Shown one piece after another: positions 7,634 to 15,929 of a DNA stretch of 64,000 bases. The stretch covers positions 248,001 through 312,000 of the forward strand of contig NZ_JAXHLN010000003.1 in the NCBI RefSeq assembly GCF_034522235.1, in the 5' to 3' direction. This DNA comes from Thiohalophilus sp. (GTDB lineage Bacteria > Pseudomonadota > Gammaproteobacteria > UBA6429 > Thiohalophilaceae). Under the pieces are notes generated by a model. That model worked only from the letters and a program-made list of their open reading frames with translations. It was not told the origin of the DNA and did no database searches. The position numbers and the translations under genes are program-made. The stretch's first letter is position 1. Each line of letters starts with the position of its first letter.

Positions 7634-9676
7634 ATGTCCAATCCGCTTCTTGAAATGCCCGCCCTGCCCGCCTTCGGCCAGATTGCACCGGAACATGTCG
7701 AACCGGCGATCGACGCTCTGTTGCAACAAAACCGTGAACAGCTGGCGCAGTTGCTGGCGCAGAACGAGGTTTACAGCTGGGAGAACCTGATCCAGCCCCT
7801 TGAAGAGATGGACGATCGACTGGATCGGGCCTGGTCGCCGGTCAGTCATATGAACTCGGTGGTCAATAGCGACGCGTTGCGCGAGGCGTACAACGCCTGT
7901 CTGTCGAAGCTCAGCGACTACGCCACGGAATTGGGGCAGAACGAGCAGCTCTATGCCGCCTACAAGGCGATTGCCGACTCGCCCCAATATCAACAGCTGG
8001 AAGCGGCGCAGAAAAAAATCATCGACAACGCCCTGCGCGATTTTCACCTCTGTGGCGTGGATCTGCCCCTCGACAAGAAACAGCGCTACAAGGAAATCCA
8101 GCAACGGCTCTCCAGCCTGACCACCAGGTTTGAAGAGAATCTGCTGGATGCGACGCACGCCTGGCACAAACCGATCACCGACGAGGCGCAACTGGCCGGC
8201 TTGCCCGACTCGGCCCGCGCCATGGCCCGCCAGGCTGCCGAAGAGAAGCAGATCGAAGGCTGGGTCTTTACGCTCGATTTTCCCTCGTATTATGCCGTGA
8301 TGAGTTACGCCGATGATCGGCAGCTGCGCAGTGAAATGCATGAAGCCTACGTGACCCGCGCCTCGGATCAGGGGCCAAATGCCGGCCAGTGGGATAACTC
8401 CGCGGTGATGGAAGAGATCCTGGCGCTGCGTCATGAACTGGCGCAACTGCTCGGTTTTACCCATTACGCCGAACGCTCGCTGGCGACCAAGATGGCCGAG
8501 TCGCCGCAACAGGTGTTGTCGTTTTTGCACGACCTGGCTCAACGGGCCAGACCGGTGGCGGAACAGGATCTGGCCGAATTGAGCGAATTTGCCCACCAGC
8601 AACACGGTCTGGAGAAGCTGGAGCCGTGGGACATCGCCTACTATTCGGAAAAACTGCGCCAGCACAAGTACGCCATCTCCCAGGAAGATCTCAAACCCTA
8701 CTTCCCCGAAACCCGGGTGATCCCCGGCATGTTCGAGGTAGTTAAACGGCTCTACGGCATCGAGATCAATGAGGTTGAGGGCATTGAGACCTGGCATCCG
8801 GATGTCCGCTTCTACGAGATCCGCGATGCCGACGGTGAGTTGCGCGGCCAGTTCTATCTGGATCTCTATACCCGGGCGAAAAAACGTGGCGGCGCCTGGA
8901 TGGATGATTGTCGCGGCCGGCTGCGCCATACCAGTGGCGAGTTGCAGACGCCGGTGGCCTATCTGACCTGTAACCTGACGCCGCCGGTCGGCGACAAACC
9001 GGCGCTGTTCACTCACGATGAGGTGATTACCCTGTTCCATGAGTTCGGTCACGGCCTGCATCACATGTTGACCCGGGTCGATCACATCGGCGTCTCGGGC
9101 ATCAACGGGGTGGCCTGGGATGCGGTCGAGCTGCCCAGCCAGTTCATGGAGAACTGGTGCTGGGAGCGCGAGGCGTTGGATTTGATTGCCGCCCATTATC
9201 AAACCGGTGAACCAATACCGGATGAGCTGTACCAGAAGATGTATGCTGCGAAAAATTTCCAGGCCGGGATGTTGATGATGCGTCAGCTGGAGTTCTCGCT
9301 GTTCGACTTTCGTCTGCATCTGGAATACGACCCGCAACAGGGCGGGCGGATTCAGACGATTCTCGATCAGGTGCGTGATGAGGTGTCCGTGGTCAAGCCG
9401 GCGCCGTATAATCGATTCCAGCACGGTTTCGCGCACATTTTTGCCGGCGGATATGCGGCAGGTTACTACAGCTATATGTGGGCCGAGGTATTATCGGCGG
9501 ATGCCTTCTCCCTGTTCGAGGAAAACGGGATTTTTGATCGTCGTACCGGCGAGCATTTCCTGAACTCGGTACTGGAGCAAGGCGGTACACGTGAGCCGAT
9601 GGAGCTGTTTGTCCGCTTTCGTGGTCGCGAGCCGCAGATCGAGGCTCTGTTGCGGCATACCGGTATAGCTGCCTGA
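7634..9676 (+). CDS. prlC: Oligopeptidase A (M3 zinc metallopeptidase)
   Basis: A 680-residue cytosolic thimet-type metallopeptidase that degrades oligopeptides and cleaved signal peptides. The zinc site HEFGHGLHHM is at residues ~470-479, with the third ligand Glu ~26 residues later in WDAVELPSQFMENW. The C-terminal substrate-binding segment has PAPYNRFQHGFAHIFAGGYAAGYYSY. Full length for the family. ATG at 7634 (MSNPLLEMPALP) follows a short spacer from a divergent promoter region shared with srkA. Confidence 0.95.
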   Translation: MSNPLLEMPALPAFGQIAPEHVEPAIDALLQQNREQLAQLLAQNEVYSWENLIQPLEEMDDRLDRAWSPVSHMNSVVNSDALREAYNACLSKLSDYATELGQNEQLYAAYKAIADSPQYQQLEAAQKKIIDNALRDFHLCGVDLPLDKKQRYKEIQQRLSSLTTRFEENLLDATHAWHKPITDEAQLAGLPDSARAMARQAAEEKQIEGWVFTLDFPSYYAVMSYADDRQLRSEMHEAYVTRASDQGPNAGQWDNSAVMEEILALRHELAQLLGFTHYAERSLATKMAESPQQVLSFLHDLAQRARPVAEQDLAELSEFAHQQHGLEKLEPWDIAYYSEKLRQHKYAISQEDLKPYFPETRVIPGMFEVVKRLYGIEINEVEGIETWHPDVRFYEIRDADGELRGQFYLDLYTRAKKRGGAWMDDCRGRLRHTSGELQTPVAYLTCNLTPPVGDKPALFTHDEVITLFHEFGHGLHHMLTRVDHIGVSGINGVAWDAVELPSQFMENWCWEREALDLIAAHYQTGEPIPDELYQKMYAAKNFQAGMLMMRQLEFSLFDFRLHLEYDPQQGGRIQTILDQVRDEVSVVKPAPYNRFQHGFAHIFAGGYAAGYYSYMWAEVLSADAFSLFEENGIFDRRTGEHFLNSVLEQGGTREPMELFVRFRGREPQIEALLRHTGIAA

Positions 9677-9746
9677 GCGAACGTTGATTAAGACCGACAG
9701 AGAGAAATTTGACGTACCCATAACGAATAATCTGGAATCCGACAGA

Positions 9747-10580
9747 ATGAAAAAACGCCTTCAGTTGTTCTGGCTCATCCTGCTGGTCGCGGTAGTTCCG
9801 CCGGCCCTGGCGAAAACCGAGTATGTCTCCGACCAGCTCGAAGTTGATCTGTATCAACAACCCAGTATTAACAGCCCCGTTACCGGCAAGTTGTCTATCG
9901 GTGACAGTGTGGAAGTGTTTCAGGAGCAAGGTGAATTCAAACGGGTCAGGCTGGAAAACGGCGATCAGGGCTGGATTCGGGCCCAGTACCTGGGCGAAGA
10001 GCCACCGCAAAAGGCACAAAATGATCAGCTGGCCAGCAAGTACGAGGCGTTGAGCGCACAGCTTGAAGAGAAAAACAAACAACTCAACAAAGTCCAGCGT
10101 GATCTGCAAATCCGCCGGGATGAACTGTCCAATGCCAGAACCACCATCCGCGAATTGAAAAAACAGATCGAGGCGGGTGGCAATAGTGAGGCAATTAATG
10201 AAGAGCAACTGCAGCAACTGGCGGAAAAAGAGCGCCAGATCGAAAAACTGCAAGCCGAGATCGAGAACCTGAAAAAGGAAGCGGAGGCAGAAGCAGAAGC
10301 AGAAGAAGATACGCCGGCTTCGCCCGGGCTCGAACAGTATCGCGCGCAACTGGAAGAGCAGCGGCGACTCAATAAGGAGCTGCGCGCCCGCATCGAGTTC
10401 GCCCGGGAGTTTTTGACCCGTGAAGAACTGCCCAGTGCCGAAGAGATAGAAAAATGGCAGCCTGCGTTACCCGGCTGGTACTGGGGGACGTTACTGACAG
10501 TGTTGATTATCGGTCTTGTCGGTGGGATTGGCTGGATGGATTATCGCCTGCGCCGACGTCATGGCGGTTTCCGCATCTAG
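9747..10580 (+). CDS. SH3-domain, coiled-coil, membrane-anchored protein (YgiM/TIGR04211 type)
   Basis: A 277-residue envelope protein. ATG at 9747 (MKKRLQLFWLILLVAVVPPALA) gives a clean signal peptide. Residues ~23-85 form a bacterial SH3 domain (EVDLYQQPSINSPVTGKLSIGDSV and later QGWIRAQYLGEEPP). Residues ~90-230 are a long Glu/Lys/Gln coiled coil. A C-terminal membrane helix (WGTLLTVLIIGLVGGIGW) ends in RLRRRHGGFRI. This architecture matches the TIGR04211 / YgiM family; function is not well defined. It follows prlC at 70 bp on the same strand. Confidence 0.88.
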   Translation: MKKRLQLFWLILLVAVVPPALAKTEYVSDQLEVDLYQQPSINSPVTGKLSIGDSVEVFQEQGEFKRVRLENGDQGWIRAQYLGEEPPQKAQNDQLASKYEALSAQLEEKNKQLNKVQRDLQIRRDELSNARTTIRELKKQIEAGGNSEAINEEQLQQLAEKERQIEKLQAEIENLKKEAEAEAEAEEDTPASPGLEQYRAQLEEQRRLNKELRARIEFAREFLTREELPSAEEIEKWQPALPGWYWGTLLTVLIIGLVGGIGWMDYRLRRRHGGFRI

Positions 10581-10594
10581 GGATCTTCGCGCCT

Positions 10595-10956
10595 GTGCTG
10601 ACCCTGGCCAGTTGGAACGTCAATTCCCTGCGAGTGCGCCTGCTCCAGGTGCTTGACTGGTTGGCCGTCAACCAGCCGGATCTGGTCGGCTTGCAGGAAA
10701 CCAAGCTGCAGGATGAGCACTTTCCGCTTGCCGAATTCAACGCAGCCGGCTACAACGTGGTCGCCAACGGTCAGAAAACCTATAACGGTGTCGCGCTGCC
10801 GCCTTTCGCCGCAACCTCGGCCTGCGCATCGACCACATCCTGGTCAGCAATAACCTGGCCGACAGAGTGATGGGATCCACGATCGACACCGCCTCGCGCA
10901 ACCTCGAACGCCCCTCCGATCATGCCCCGGTCGTTACCAACTTGTCGCTGTCATGA
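10595..10956 (+). pseudogene. xthA: Exodeoxyribonuclease III remnant with a large internal deletion
   Basis: From the GTG at 10595 the frame encodes the exact N-terminus of exonuclease III (VLTLASWNVNSLRVRL, then QPDLVGLQETKLQDEHFP with the catalytic Glu, then TYNGVAL) up to about codon 67. The C-terminus follows directly, but in another frame: AFRRNLGLRIDHILVS, then ERPSDHAPVV with the catalytic His, ending at TGA 10956. Roughly 140 to 170 internal codons are missing, including the catalytic Tyr/Asp/Asn region. The reading frame shifts at the junction near 10797-10803. The product cannot be an active nuclease. A sequence-assembly error is the main alternative. Confidence 0.85.
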
Positions 10957-10980
10957 TTCGCCTGCAAGGCGACAGAAGTA

Positions 10981-11071
10981 ACCACTGAACACACCGATTG
11001 CACCGAATACACCGAGGGTTATGGTTATCGTGAACAACATCGGTTTTCGGTGATTTCAGTGTTTTCGGTGG
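10981..11071. repeat. Intergenic inverted repeat, CACCGAA type
   Basis: The left arm (10981-11014) repeats the unit ACACCGA/GCACCGA. The right arm (11041-11071) carries the complementary CGGTTTTCGGTG and TTTTCGGTGG. It lies between the xthA remnant and ubiD. Its plan, short periodic arms around an AT-rich loop, is the same as in the elements near 1041, 30920, 38497 and 39431, but the unit sequence differs. Confidence 0.7.
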
Positions 11072-11123
11072 CCATTGTCATTACTTGCCATTATTATGCT
11101 GCAAAACTTATCGGTAAATTTGT

Positions 11124-12599
11124 ATGAAATACCGCGATTTACGTGATTTTATCGCCCAGCTGGAAAAGCGCGGCGAACTCAAACGGATTCAGGTCGAGGT
11201 CGATCCTTATCTGGAGATGACCGAGATCTGCGATCGCACCCTGCGCGCCGGCGGCCCTGCTCTGTTGTTTGAAAACCCCAGGGGTTCGGATATCCCCGTG
11301 CTCGCCAACCTGTTCGGCACGCCGCAGCGGGTGGCCCTGGGCATGGGGGAAGAGTCGGTCGAAGCCCTGCGTGAGGTAGGTAAATTGCTGGCGTTTCTCA
11401 AGGAGCCGGATCCGCCCAGGGGGATGAAGGACGCCTGGAGCAAGCTGCCGATCTTCAAGCAGGTGCTGAATATGGCGCCGAAGGTGGTCAAGGGGGCCGC
11501 CTGTCAGAAGCAGGTGATCGAGGGCGAGGAGGTGGATCTGTCCCGGTTGCCCATCCAGACCTGCTGGCCGGGGGATGCCGGGCCGTTGATCACCTGGGCG
11601 CTGGTCATTACCAAAGGCCCCAACAAAGAGCGCCAGAATCTGGGCATCTATCGCCAGCAGGTGATCGGGCGCAACAAGGTGATTATGCGCTGGCTCGCGC
11701 ACCGTGGCGGGGCGCTGGATTTTCGTGATTGGCAACAGGCGCATCCCGGGGAACCGTTTCCGGTTGCCGTGGCGCTGGGCGCCGATCCGGCCACCATTCT
11801 CGGTGCGGTCACGCCGGTACCCGATACGCTCTCCGAATACGGCTTTGCCGGATTGTTGCGCGGCGACAAGACCGAGGTTACAACCTGTCTCGGCTCTGAT
11901 CTGCAGGTGCCCGCCTCGGCCGAGTTTGTGCTCGAAGGGTTTATCTATCCCGAAGAGATGGCTGAAGAGGGGCCTTTCGGCGATCACACCGGCTACTACA
12001 ATGAGGTGGAGCAGTTTCCGGTATTCACCGTCGAGCGTATCACGCATCGTCCCGATCCGATCTATCACAGTACCTACACCGGCCGTCCGCCCGATGAACC
12101 GGCGGTGCTGGGGGTGGCGCTGAACGAGGTTTTCGTACCACTACTGCAAAAGCAGTTTCCGGAGATCGTTGATTTTTACCTGCCGCCGGAAGGTTGCTCT
12201 TATCGCATGGCGGTGGTGAGCATGAAAAAACAGTATCCCGGTCACGCCAAACGGGTGATGCTCGGCATCTGGTCCTTCCTGCGCCAGTTTATGTATACCA
12301 AATTTGTGATCGTCACCGACGAGGATGTGGATGTGCGTAACTGGCAGGATGTGATCTGGGCCATGACCACGCGCATGGATCCGATTCGCGATACCACCCT
12401 GATCGACAACACGCCCATCGATTATCTCGACTTTGCCTCCCCGGTCTCCGGCCTGGGCAGCAAGATCGGCTTCGATGCCACCAACAAATGGCCGGGCGAA
12501 ACCCGGCGTGAATGGGGGCGGCCGATCAGCATGGATGAAAGCGTCAAGCAACGCATTGACGCCATCTGGGACGAACTGGGGATTTTCGATAATGATTAA
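11124..12599 (+). CDS. ubiD: 4-hydroxy-3-polyprenylbenzoate decarboxylase
   Basis: A 491-residue UbiD decarboxylase that uses prenylated FMN (made by UbiX) in ubiquinone synthesis. Family features: opening [35 protein letters not shown] (~220), the conserved catalytic Glu region [22 protein letters not shown] (~270), and [20 protein letters not shown]. Length is exactly typical. Ubiquinone would feed the cbb3 branch encoded at 42.8 kb. It is preceded by a repeat element and followed by half of another one. Confidence 0.95.
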   Translation: MKYRDLRDFIAQLEKRGELKRIQVEVDPYLEMTEICDRTLRAGGPALLFENPRGSDIPVLANLFGTPQRVALGMGEESVEALREVGKLLAFLKEPDPPRGMKDAWSKLPIFKQVLNMAPKVVKGAACQKQVIEGEEVDLSRLPIQTCWPGDAGPLITWALVITKGPNKERQNLGIYRQQVIGRNKVIMRWLAHRGGALDFRDWQQAHPGEPFPVAVALGADPATILGAVTPVPDTLSEYGFAGLLRGDKTEVTTCLGSDLQVPASAEFVLEGFIYPEEMAEEGPFGDHTGYYNEVEQFPVFTVERITHRPDPIYHSTYTGRPPDEPAVLGVALNEVFVPLLQKQFPEIVDFYLPPEGCSYRMAVVSMKKQYPGHAKRVMLGIWSFLRQFMYTKFVIVTDEDVDVRNWQDVIWAMTTRMDPIRDTTLIDNTPIDYLDFASPVSGLGSKIGFDATNKWPGETRREWGRPISMDESVKQRIDAIWDELGIFDND

Positions 12600-12604
12600 A
12601 AAGC

Positions 12605-12640
12605 ATAACCACGAAGACACCAAGACACGAAGATTTATTT
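12605..12640. repeat. Single arm of a CCAAGACAC-type repeat
   Basis: AACCACGAAGACACCAAGAC plus ACGAAG directly after the ubiD stop resembles one arm of the element at 1041-1124, without a matching complementary arm. The rest of the 234-bp gap to the parA-like gene holds a heptamer repeat and no gene that I can see. Confidence 0.55.
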
Positions 12641-12784
12641 TTTTCGAAACCAGATCTGTTCACTGTTAGCGTCTCGATATTTCTTCCAGACTTGCCCGAT
12701 GTGACTTTTTCCTTCACACAGAAGATTCGTTTTGACTACACTTGATTTACGGTGCCGATACGGCACACCTTAACTTCGTTACTC

Positions 12785-12811
12785 GTACCTAGTACCTAGT
12801 ACCTAGCACCT
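12785..12811. repeat. Heptameric tandem repeat GTACCTA
   Basis: Three exact GTACCTA units and a partial fourth (GCACCT) sit immediately upstream of the ribosome site AAGGAGG of the ParA-like gene. It resembles short tandem heptamer repeats known from other bacteria; a second heptamer array of different sequence lies at 37000. Confidence 0.75.
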
Positions 12812-12833
12812 GAATTCAAGGAGGCCGTATCGG

Positions 12834-13478
12834 ATGCGCAAGATCATGGTTCTGAATGCCAAAGGCGGTTGTGGCAAAAGCACGATCGCGACCAACCTGG
12901 CCAGTTACTACGCGTATGAGCTGGAAAAACAGGTGGCCCTGGCCGACTTCGATCCCCAGGGCTCCAGCATGGCCTGGCTCAAGGTGCGTCCCGCCAACTA
13001 TCCGCAAATTCACGGGATTGACGCAACCAGAGAAGCAGTACGCGTTCCCGCGGAGAGCGAGGTCGTGATTATGGATGCGCCGGCCCGGGTACAGGGCAAG
13101 GAGCTGACCCGGCTGGTACGCCGGGCGGAGACAATTATCGTCCCGGTATTGCCCTCGCCTATTGATATTCGGGCCGCGGCCGACTTTATGAAGGAACTTC
13201 TCACCACCGGCAAGGTCTCTCGAAAAGAGACCCGGGTCGCGGTTGTGGCCAATCGGGTGAGGGAAAATACCTTAATCTATCAATCATTACAGGCGTTTCT
13301 CAAGAGTCTGCGAATACCGTTTGTCACCTCGCTGCGGGATACCCAGAACTACATCCGTGCCGAAGAACGGGGCGTGGGCATTTTTGAAATGGCCCCATCG
13401 CAGGTGTGGTGGGATCGGGAACAGTGGGAGCCGCTGGTGCGCTGGTTGAGAAGCAAACGCAGTCGGGCGGATTCTTAA
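12834..13478 (+). CDS. Orphan ParA/MinD-family ATPase
   Basis: A 214-residue P-loop ATPase. The deviant Walker A motif KGGCGKST (residues ~10-17, with the signature lysine) is followed by LADFDPQGSSMAW and a Walker B-like VVIMDAPAR (~78). The C-terminal half matches chromosomal ParA-like proteins that position cellular cargo. No parB, parS-like array or cargo gene adjoins it, so the partner is unknown. A strong AAGGAGG site precedes the ATG. It is followed at 57 bp by a DUF4136 lipoprotein gene on the same strand. Confidence 0.85.
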   Translation: MRKIMVLNAKGGCGKSTIATNLASYYAYELEKQVALADFDPQGSSMAWLKVRPANYPQIHGIDATREAVRVPAESEVVIMDAPARVQGKELTRLVRRAETIIVPVLPSPIDIRAAADFMKELLTTGKVSRKETRVAVVANRVRENTLIYQSLQAFLKSLRIPFVTSLRDTQNYIRAEERGVGIFEMAPSQVWWDREQWEPLVRWLRSKRSRADS

Positions 13479-13535
13479 ACAATTCAGGCGCAAGCAGGAC
13501 AGGCTTACTTGATCGCACCGCCGGGAGCATGTGTT

Positions 13536-14090
13536 ATGCACTGTATACGTTATCTTGGTTTGTTGTTGGCGGCTTTGATGCTCGGTGCCTGCAGCTCCAC
13601 TGTAAATGTGGATTACGAGCAGAATTATAATTTTGCGGCGCTTGAAACATTTTTCCTGCAGGAGAAGCCCGAAAAAATTGCTGACGATCCGCGACTCAAT
13701 ACGCCCATGATGCAGCAGCGTCTGGTCAAGGCGATCCGTGCCGGATTACAGCAGGGGGGCCTGCGGGAGGAACAACCGGCAGATGTGCGTGTGAGTTATC
13801 GGGTTGATATCAAGCAGGAGATCGAAAGTGACGCCTCCGGGGTTTCGGTCGGGGTTGGTACTTTCAGCCGCAATGTCGGTATCGGTTTCGGCTATGGGTT
13901 TCCGGCTTCCGACGTGGAGTCCTATGATCGCATGGTGCTGACGATCGATCTGCACAGCAGCGAAACCGACACGTTGCTCTGGCGTGGTTCCGACAGTCGC
14001 CGTTTGTATGCCGGCAGTACGCCCGAAAGCAACACCGGCCTGGTCAATGATCTGGTCGAGGCGATTTTGAAAAAGTTTCCGCCGCGCTAA
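13536..14090 (+). CDS. DUF4136 outer-membrane lipoprotein
   Basis: A 184-residue lipoprotein. The start is the ATG at 13536 (MHCIRYLGLLLAALMLGACSS), 9 nt after GGAG; an upstream in-frame start lacks a ribosome site. Lipobox LGAC-S puts the lipidated Cys at residue ~19, with Ser at +2 favouring the outer membrane. The mature part matches DUF4136 (NVDYEQNYNFAALETFFLQ; later LLWRGSDSRRLY and VEAILKKFPP). Function is unknown for the family. Confidence 0.88.
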   Translation: MHCIRYLGLLLAALMLGACSSTVNVDYEQNYNFAALETFFLQEKPEKIADDPRLNTPMMQQRLVKAIRAGLQQGGLREEQPADVRVSYRVDIKQEIESDASGVSVGVGTFSRNVGIGFGYGFPASDVESYDRMVLTIDLHSSETDTLLWRGSDSRRLYAGSTPESNTGLVNDLVEAILKKFPPR

Positions 14091-14145
14091 ACAGGTGTTA
14101 CACGATTTACAACGACACGCGACGGTGCAGACCCGTGGTGATCAT

Positions 14146-14832
14146 TCAGGGCAGCGAGGATTCTGCCTCGCCACTCAGTTGCTGGCGTAACCAGGCGGCG
14201 ATATCGCTGATCTCCGCCGGGCAGACCTGGTGCTGCATGGGATAGCGCTTCCACGTTACGGGGTAGCCCGCCTGTTGCAGGATCTGATATGAAGCTTCGG
14301 CCAGGGAGAGCGGCACCACGGGATCGTCACTGCCGTGGGCCATAAAGATGGGCACAGCCTGATTGGCATACTGGCGTTCCTGTTCAAAGTCGGCGACCAG
14401 CGGCAAATAGGTTGAAAGTGCCAGAATGCCACCCAAAGATTCGGCCTGACGCAGGCCGGTATGCAGGGCAACAGCACCACCCTGCGAGAAGCCGGCCAGA
14501 ATGATCCGGTGGGAGGCGACACCGCCTTGCTGTTGCTGCTGGATCAGCGCTTCGATCATGGCCTGTGAAGCCCGGATTCCCGCGGCATCTTCATCCTGTT
14601 GAATCCGGGGCGAGCGGATATCGTACCAGGCGCGCATGGCCATGCCGCCGTTGAGGGTAACCGGCTGGACCGGCGCGTGGGGAAAAACAAACCGCACGGA
14701 CAGATCCGCCAGCCCCAGTTCGGGGACCAGCGGTTCAAAGTCATGGCCGTCGGCACCCAGGCCGTGTAGCCAGATGACGCTATGTTGCGCATCGGCGGGA
14801 CCGACTTCGACGCATTCGGGTAATTGGGACAT
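14146..14832 (-). CDS. Carboxylesterase, alpha/beta hydrolase (phospholipase/carboxylesterase family)
   Basis: A 228-residue cytosolic esterase. Oxyanion region VIWLHGLGADGHDFEPL (~20-35), nucleophile in GFSQGGAVAL (~114), acid in MAHGSDDPVVPLS (~168), and His in MQHQVCPAEI (~204) make a complete Ser-Asp-His triad. Closest to the EstB/YpfH and acyl-protein-thioesterase group; the natural substrate is not evident. It is convergent with the DUF4136 gene (55 bp gap). Confidence 0.9.
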   Translation of the reverse strand: MSQLPECVEVGPADAQHSVIWLHGLGADGHDFEPLVPELGLADLSVRFVFPHAPVQPVTLNGGMAMRAWYDIRSPRIQQDEDAAGIRASQAMIEALIQQQQQGGVASHRIILAGFSQGGAVALHTGLRQAESLGGILALSTYLPLVADFEQERQYANQAVPIFMAHGSDDPVVPLSLAEASYQILQQAGYPVTWKRYPMQHQVCPAEISDIAAWLRQQLSGEAESSLP

Positions 14833-14881
14833 CAGTTTATAGGGTATTGTGATTGTGTCGCGATTGTACGCAAATAAAAAA

Positions 14882-14911
14882 GGCGAAGGAGCGGACTCCT
14901 TCGCCTTTTGT
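14882..14911. terminator. Bidirectional terminator between soxZ and the esterase gene
   Basis: A perfect 10-bp stem GGCGAAGGAG/CTCCTTCGCC with loop CGGA. On the minus strand it is followed by six T, ending the soxYZ transcript. On the plus strand it is followed by TTTTG. Confidence 0.9.
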
Positions 14912-14933
14912 ACAAGTTACCTGATAAAAAAGG

Positions 14934-15248
14934 TTACTTGATCTGGACCGTCAGGGAATCTTTCTCACCCTTGTTGTCCACCCAGCTGATGGAAACGTCA
15001 TCACCGGACTTGCCGCCTGTGAACTCGTAAGAGAGATACGGGTTCTTGGAGACAGCCGGCCCCCACTGTGCGAGCACGACTTCGTTGCCGTTGTGCGCAC
15101 AGGTCACTTCCTGGATGAAGTGAGCCGGGATCTTCTTGCCGGTTTTCTCGTCTTTACGCATACCGGTTTCCATTACATGGGTAATCAACGACTTGACCGT
15201 GACGGTGTCCCCCTTGAGGGTCGCCCGGGCGCGGATACTCTTAGCCAT
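14934..15248 (-). CDS. soxZ: Thiosulfate-oxidation carrier subunit SoxZ
   Basis: A 104-residue protein that forms the periplasmic SoxYZ heterodimer, the carrier on which thiosulfate sulfur is oxidised. The family pattern is clear: MAKSIRARATLKGDTVTVKS, HVMETGMRKDEKTGKKIPAHFI, and NPYLSYEFTGGKSGDDVSI. It has no signal peptide, as usual: SoxZ is carried out by the Tat leader of SoxY. It lies 39 bp downstream of soxY. SoxXA, SoxB and SoxCD are not in the window. Confidence 0.95.
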   Translation of the reverse strand: MAKSIRARATLKGDTVTVKSLITHVMETGMRKDEKTGKKIPAHFIQEVTCAHNGNEVVLAQWGPAVSKNPYLSYEFTGGKSGDDVSISWVDNKGEKDSLTVQIK

Positions 15249-15287
15249 AATATTGTTCCTCTTGATCGATTCGTTTCGAGATCGGGC

Positions 15288-15752
15288 TTAACCGCCGCAA
15301 CCGCCGATAGTGACTTTGACCTCTTTGCGAGCCGAGTAGGCCTTGCCGCCGGCCTTGACCACGGCGATCACATTGGAGGTTTTGGCCATCTTGATGCGGG
15401 TCGAGACAAAGCCCTTGGCATTGCTGGCCAGCTTGAAGTTGGCCGCCAGGGGCGAGCCGTTCTTCTCGGCGATGATGGCGATTTCCTCGATGCCGGCGAT
15501 AACGGTGGTGACGGAAACCGGGACCACGGCGCCGTTTTCGGCGATGTCCGGGGCCTTGATGCTGATGTCATCACTGGGCTGTGCCTGGGCGCTGCCGAAC
15601 AGGTCATTCATGGCCGTTTCCATGCTTTCGGTTTCGAAGGCACGCCTGGGCCACGCGGCCATGACCGCGCCGGGGGTCAGCAGACCGGCACCGACGGCGA
15701 CTGCCACAGTGCTGCCGGCCAGGCCGCCCTTGAGAAAAGTTCTACGTTGCAT
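15288..15752 (-). CDS. soxY: Thiosulfate-oxidation carrier subunit SoxY
   Basis: A 154-residue protein. Tat leader MQRRTFLKGGLAGSTVAVAV at the N-terminus. The C-terminus ends VTIGGCGG, the swinging-arm motif whose cysteine carries the sulfur intermediate. The central domain has the SoxY immunoglobulin-like pattern (ISIKAPDIAENGAVVPVSV). A good site, AGGAGGAG, precedes the ATG. It forms an operon with soxZ. The TatABC genes needed for its export are at 35.7-37.3 kb. Confidence 0.95.
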   Translation of the reverse strand: MQRRTFLKGGLAGSTVAVAVGAGLLTPGAVMAAWPRRAFETESMETAMNDLFGSAQAQPSDDISIKAPDIAENGAVVPVSVTTVIAGIEEIAIIAEKNGSPLAANFKLASNAKGFVSTRIKMAKTSNVIAVVKAGGKAYSARKEVKVTIGGCGG

Positions 15753-15771
15753 ATGTTTCTCCTCCTATATA

Positions 15772-15781
15772 GGTGATCACC
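15772..15781. promoter_or_regulatory. Palindrome GGTGATCACC in the soxYZ promoter region
   Basis: A perfect 10-bp palindrome flanked by TATA on one side and CTAT on the other, 20-30 bp upstream of the soxY ATG and next to a TATATA that could serve as -10. The position would suit a repressor, but no regulator gene adjoins. Confidence 0.4.
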
Positions 15782-15929
15782 CTATCGCAATATTCGGGCC
15801 AGAAATTAAACCCTCGCAAAAACAATAAGATAGCTGATTCGACCCGCTACGTAAGGCGCCCGGGTCATGCAATATGCACGACTGAATTGCAGAATCGTTG
15901 CGCGATGGCTGTCTGCCGGACGGATTCGG

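Noticed and set aside
7601-9436. 611-codon minus-strand open frame opposite prlC
   Set aside because: It exactly shadows the intact prlC gene in a GC-rich region and shows no protein-family pattern.
12785-12811. GTACCTA array as iterons of a replication origin or a parS cluster for the ParA-like gene
   Set aside because: Only three short units in a leader region, with no replication or ParB gene; a simple tandem repeat explains it.
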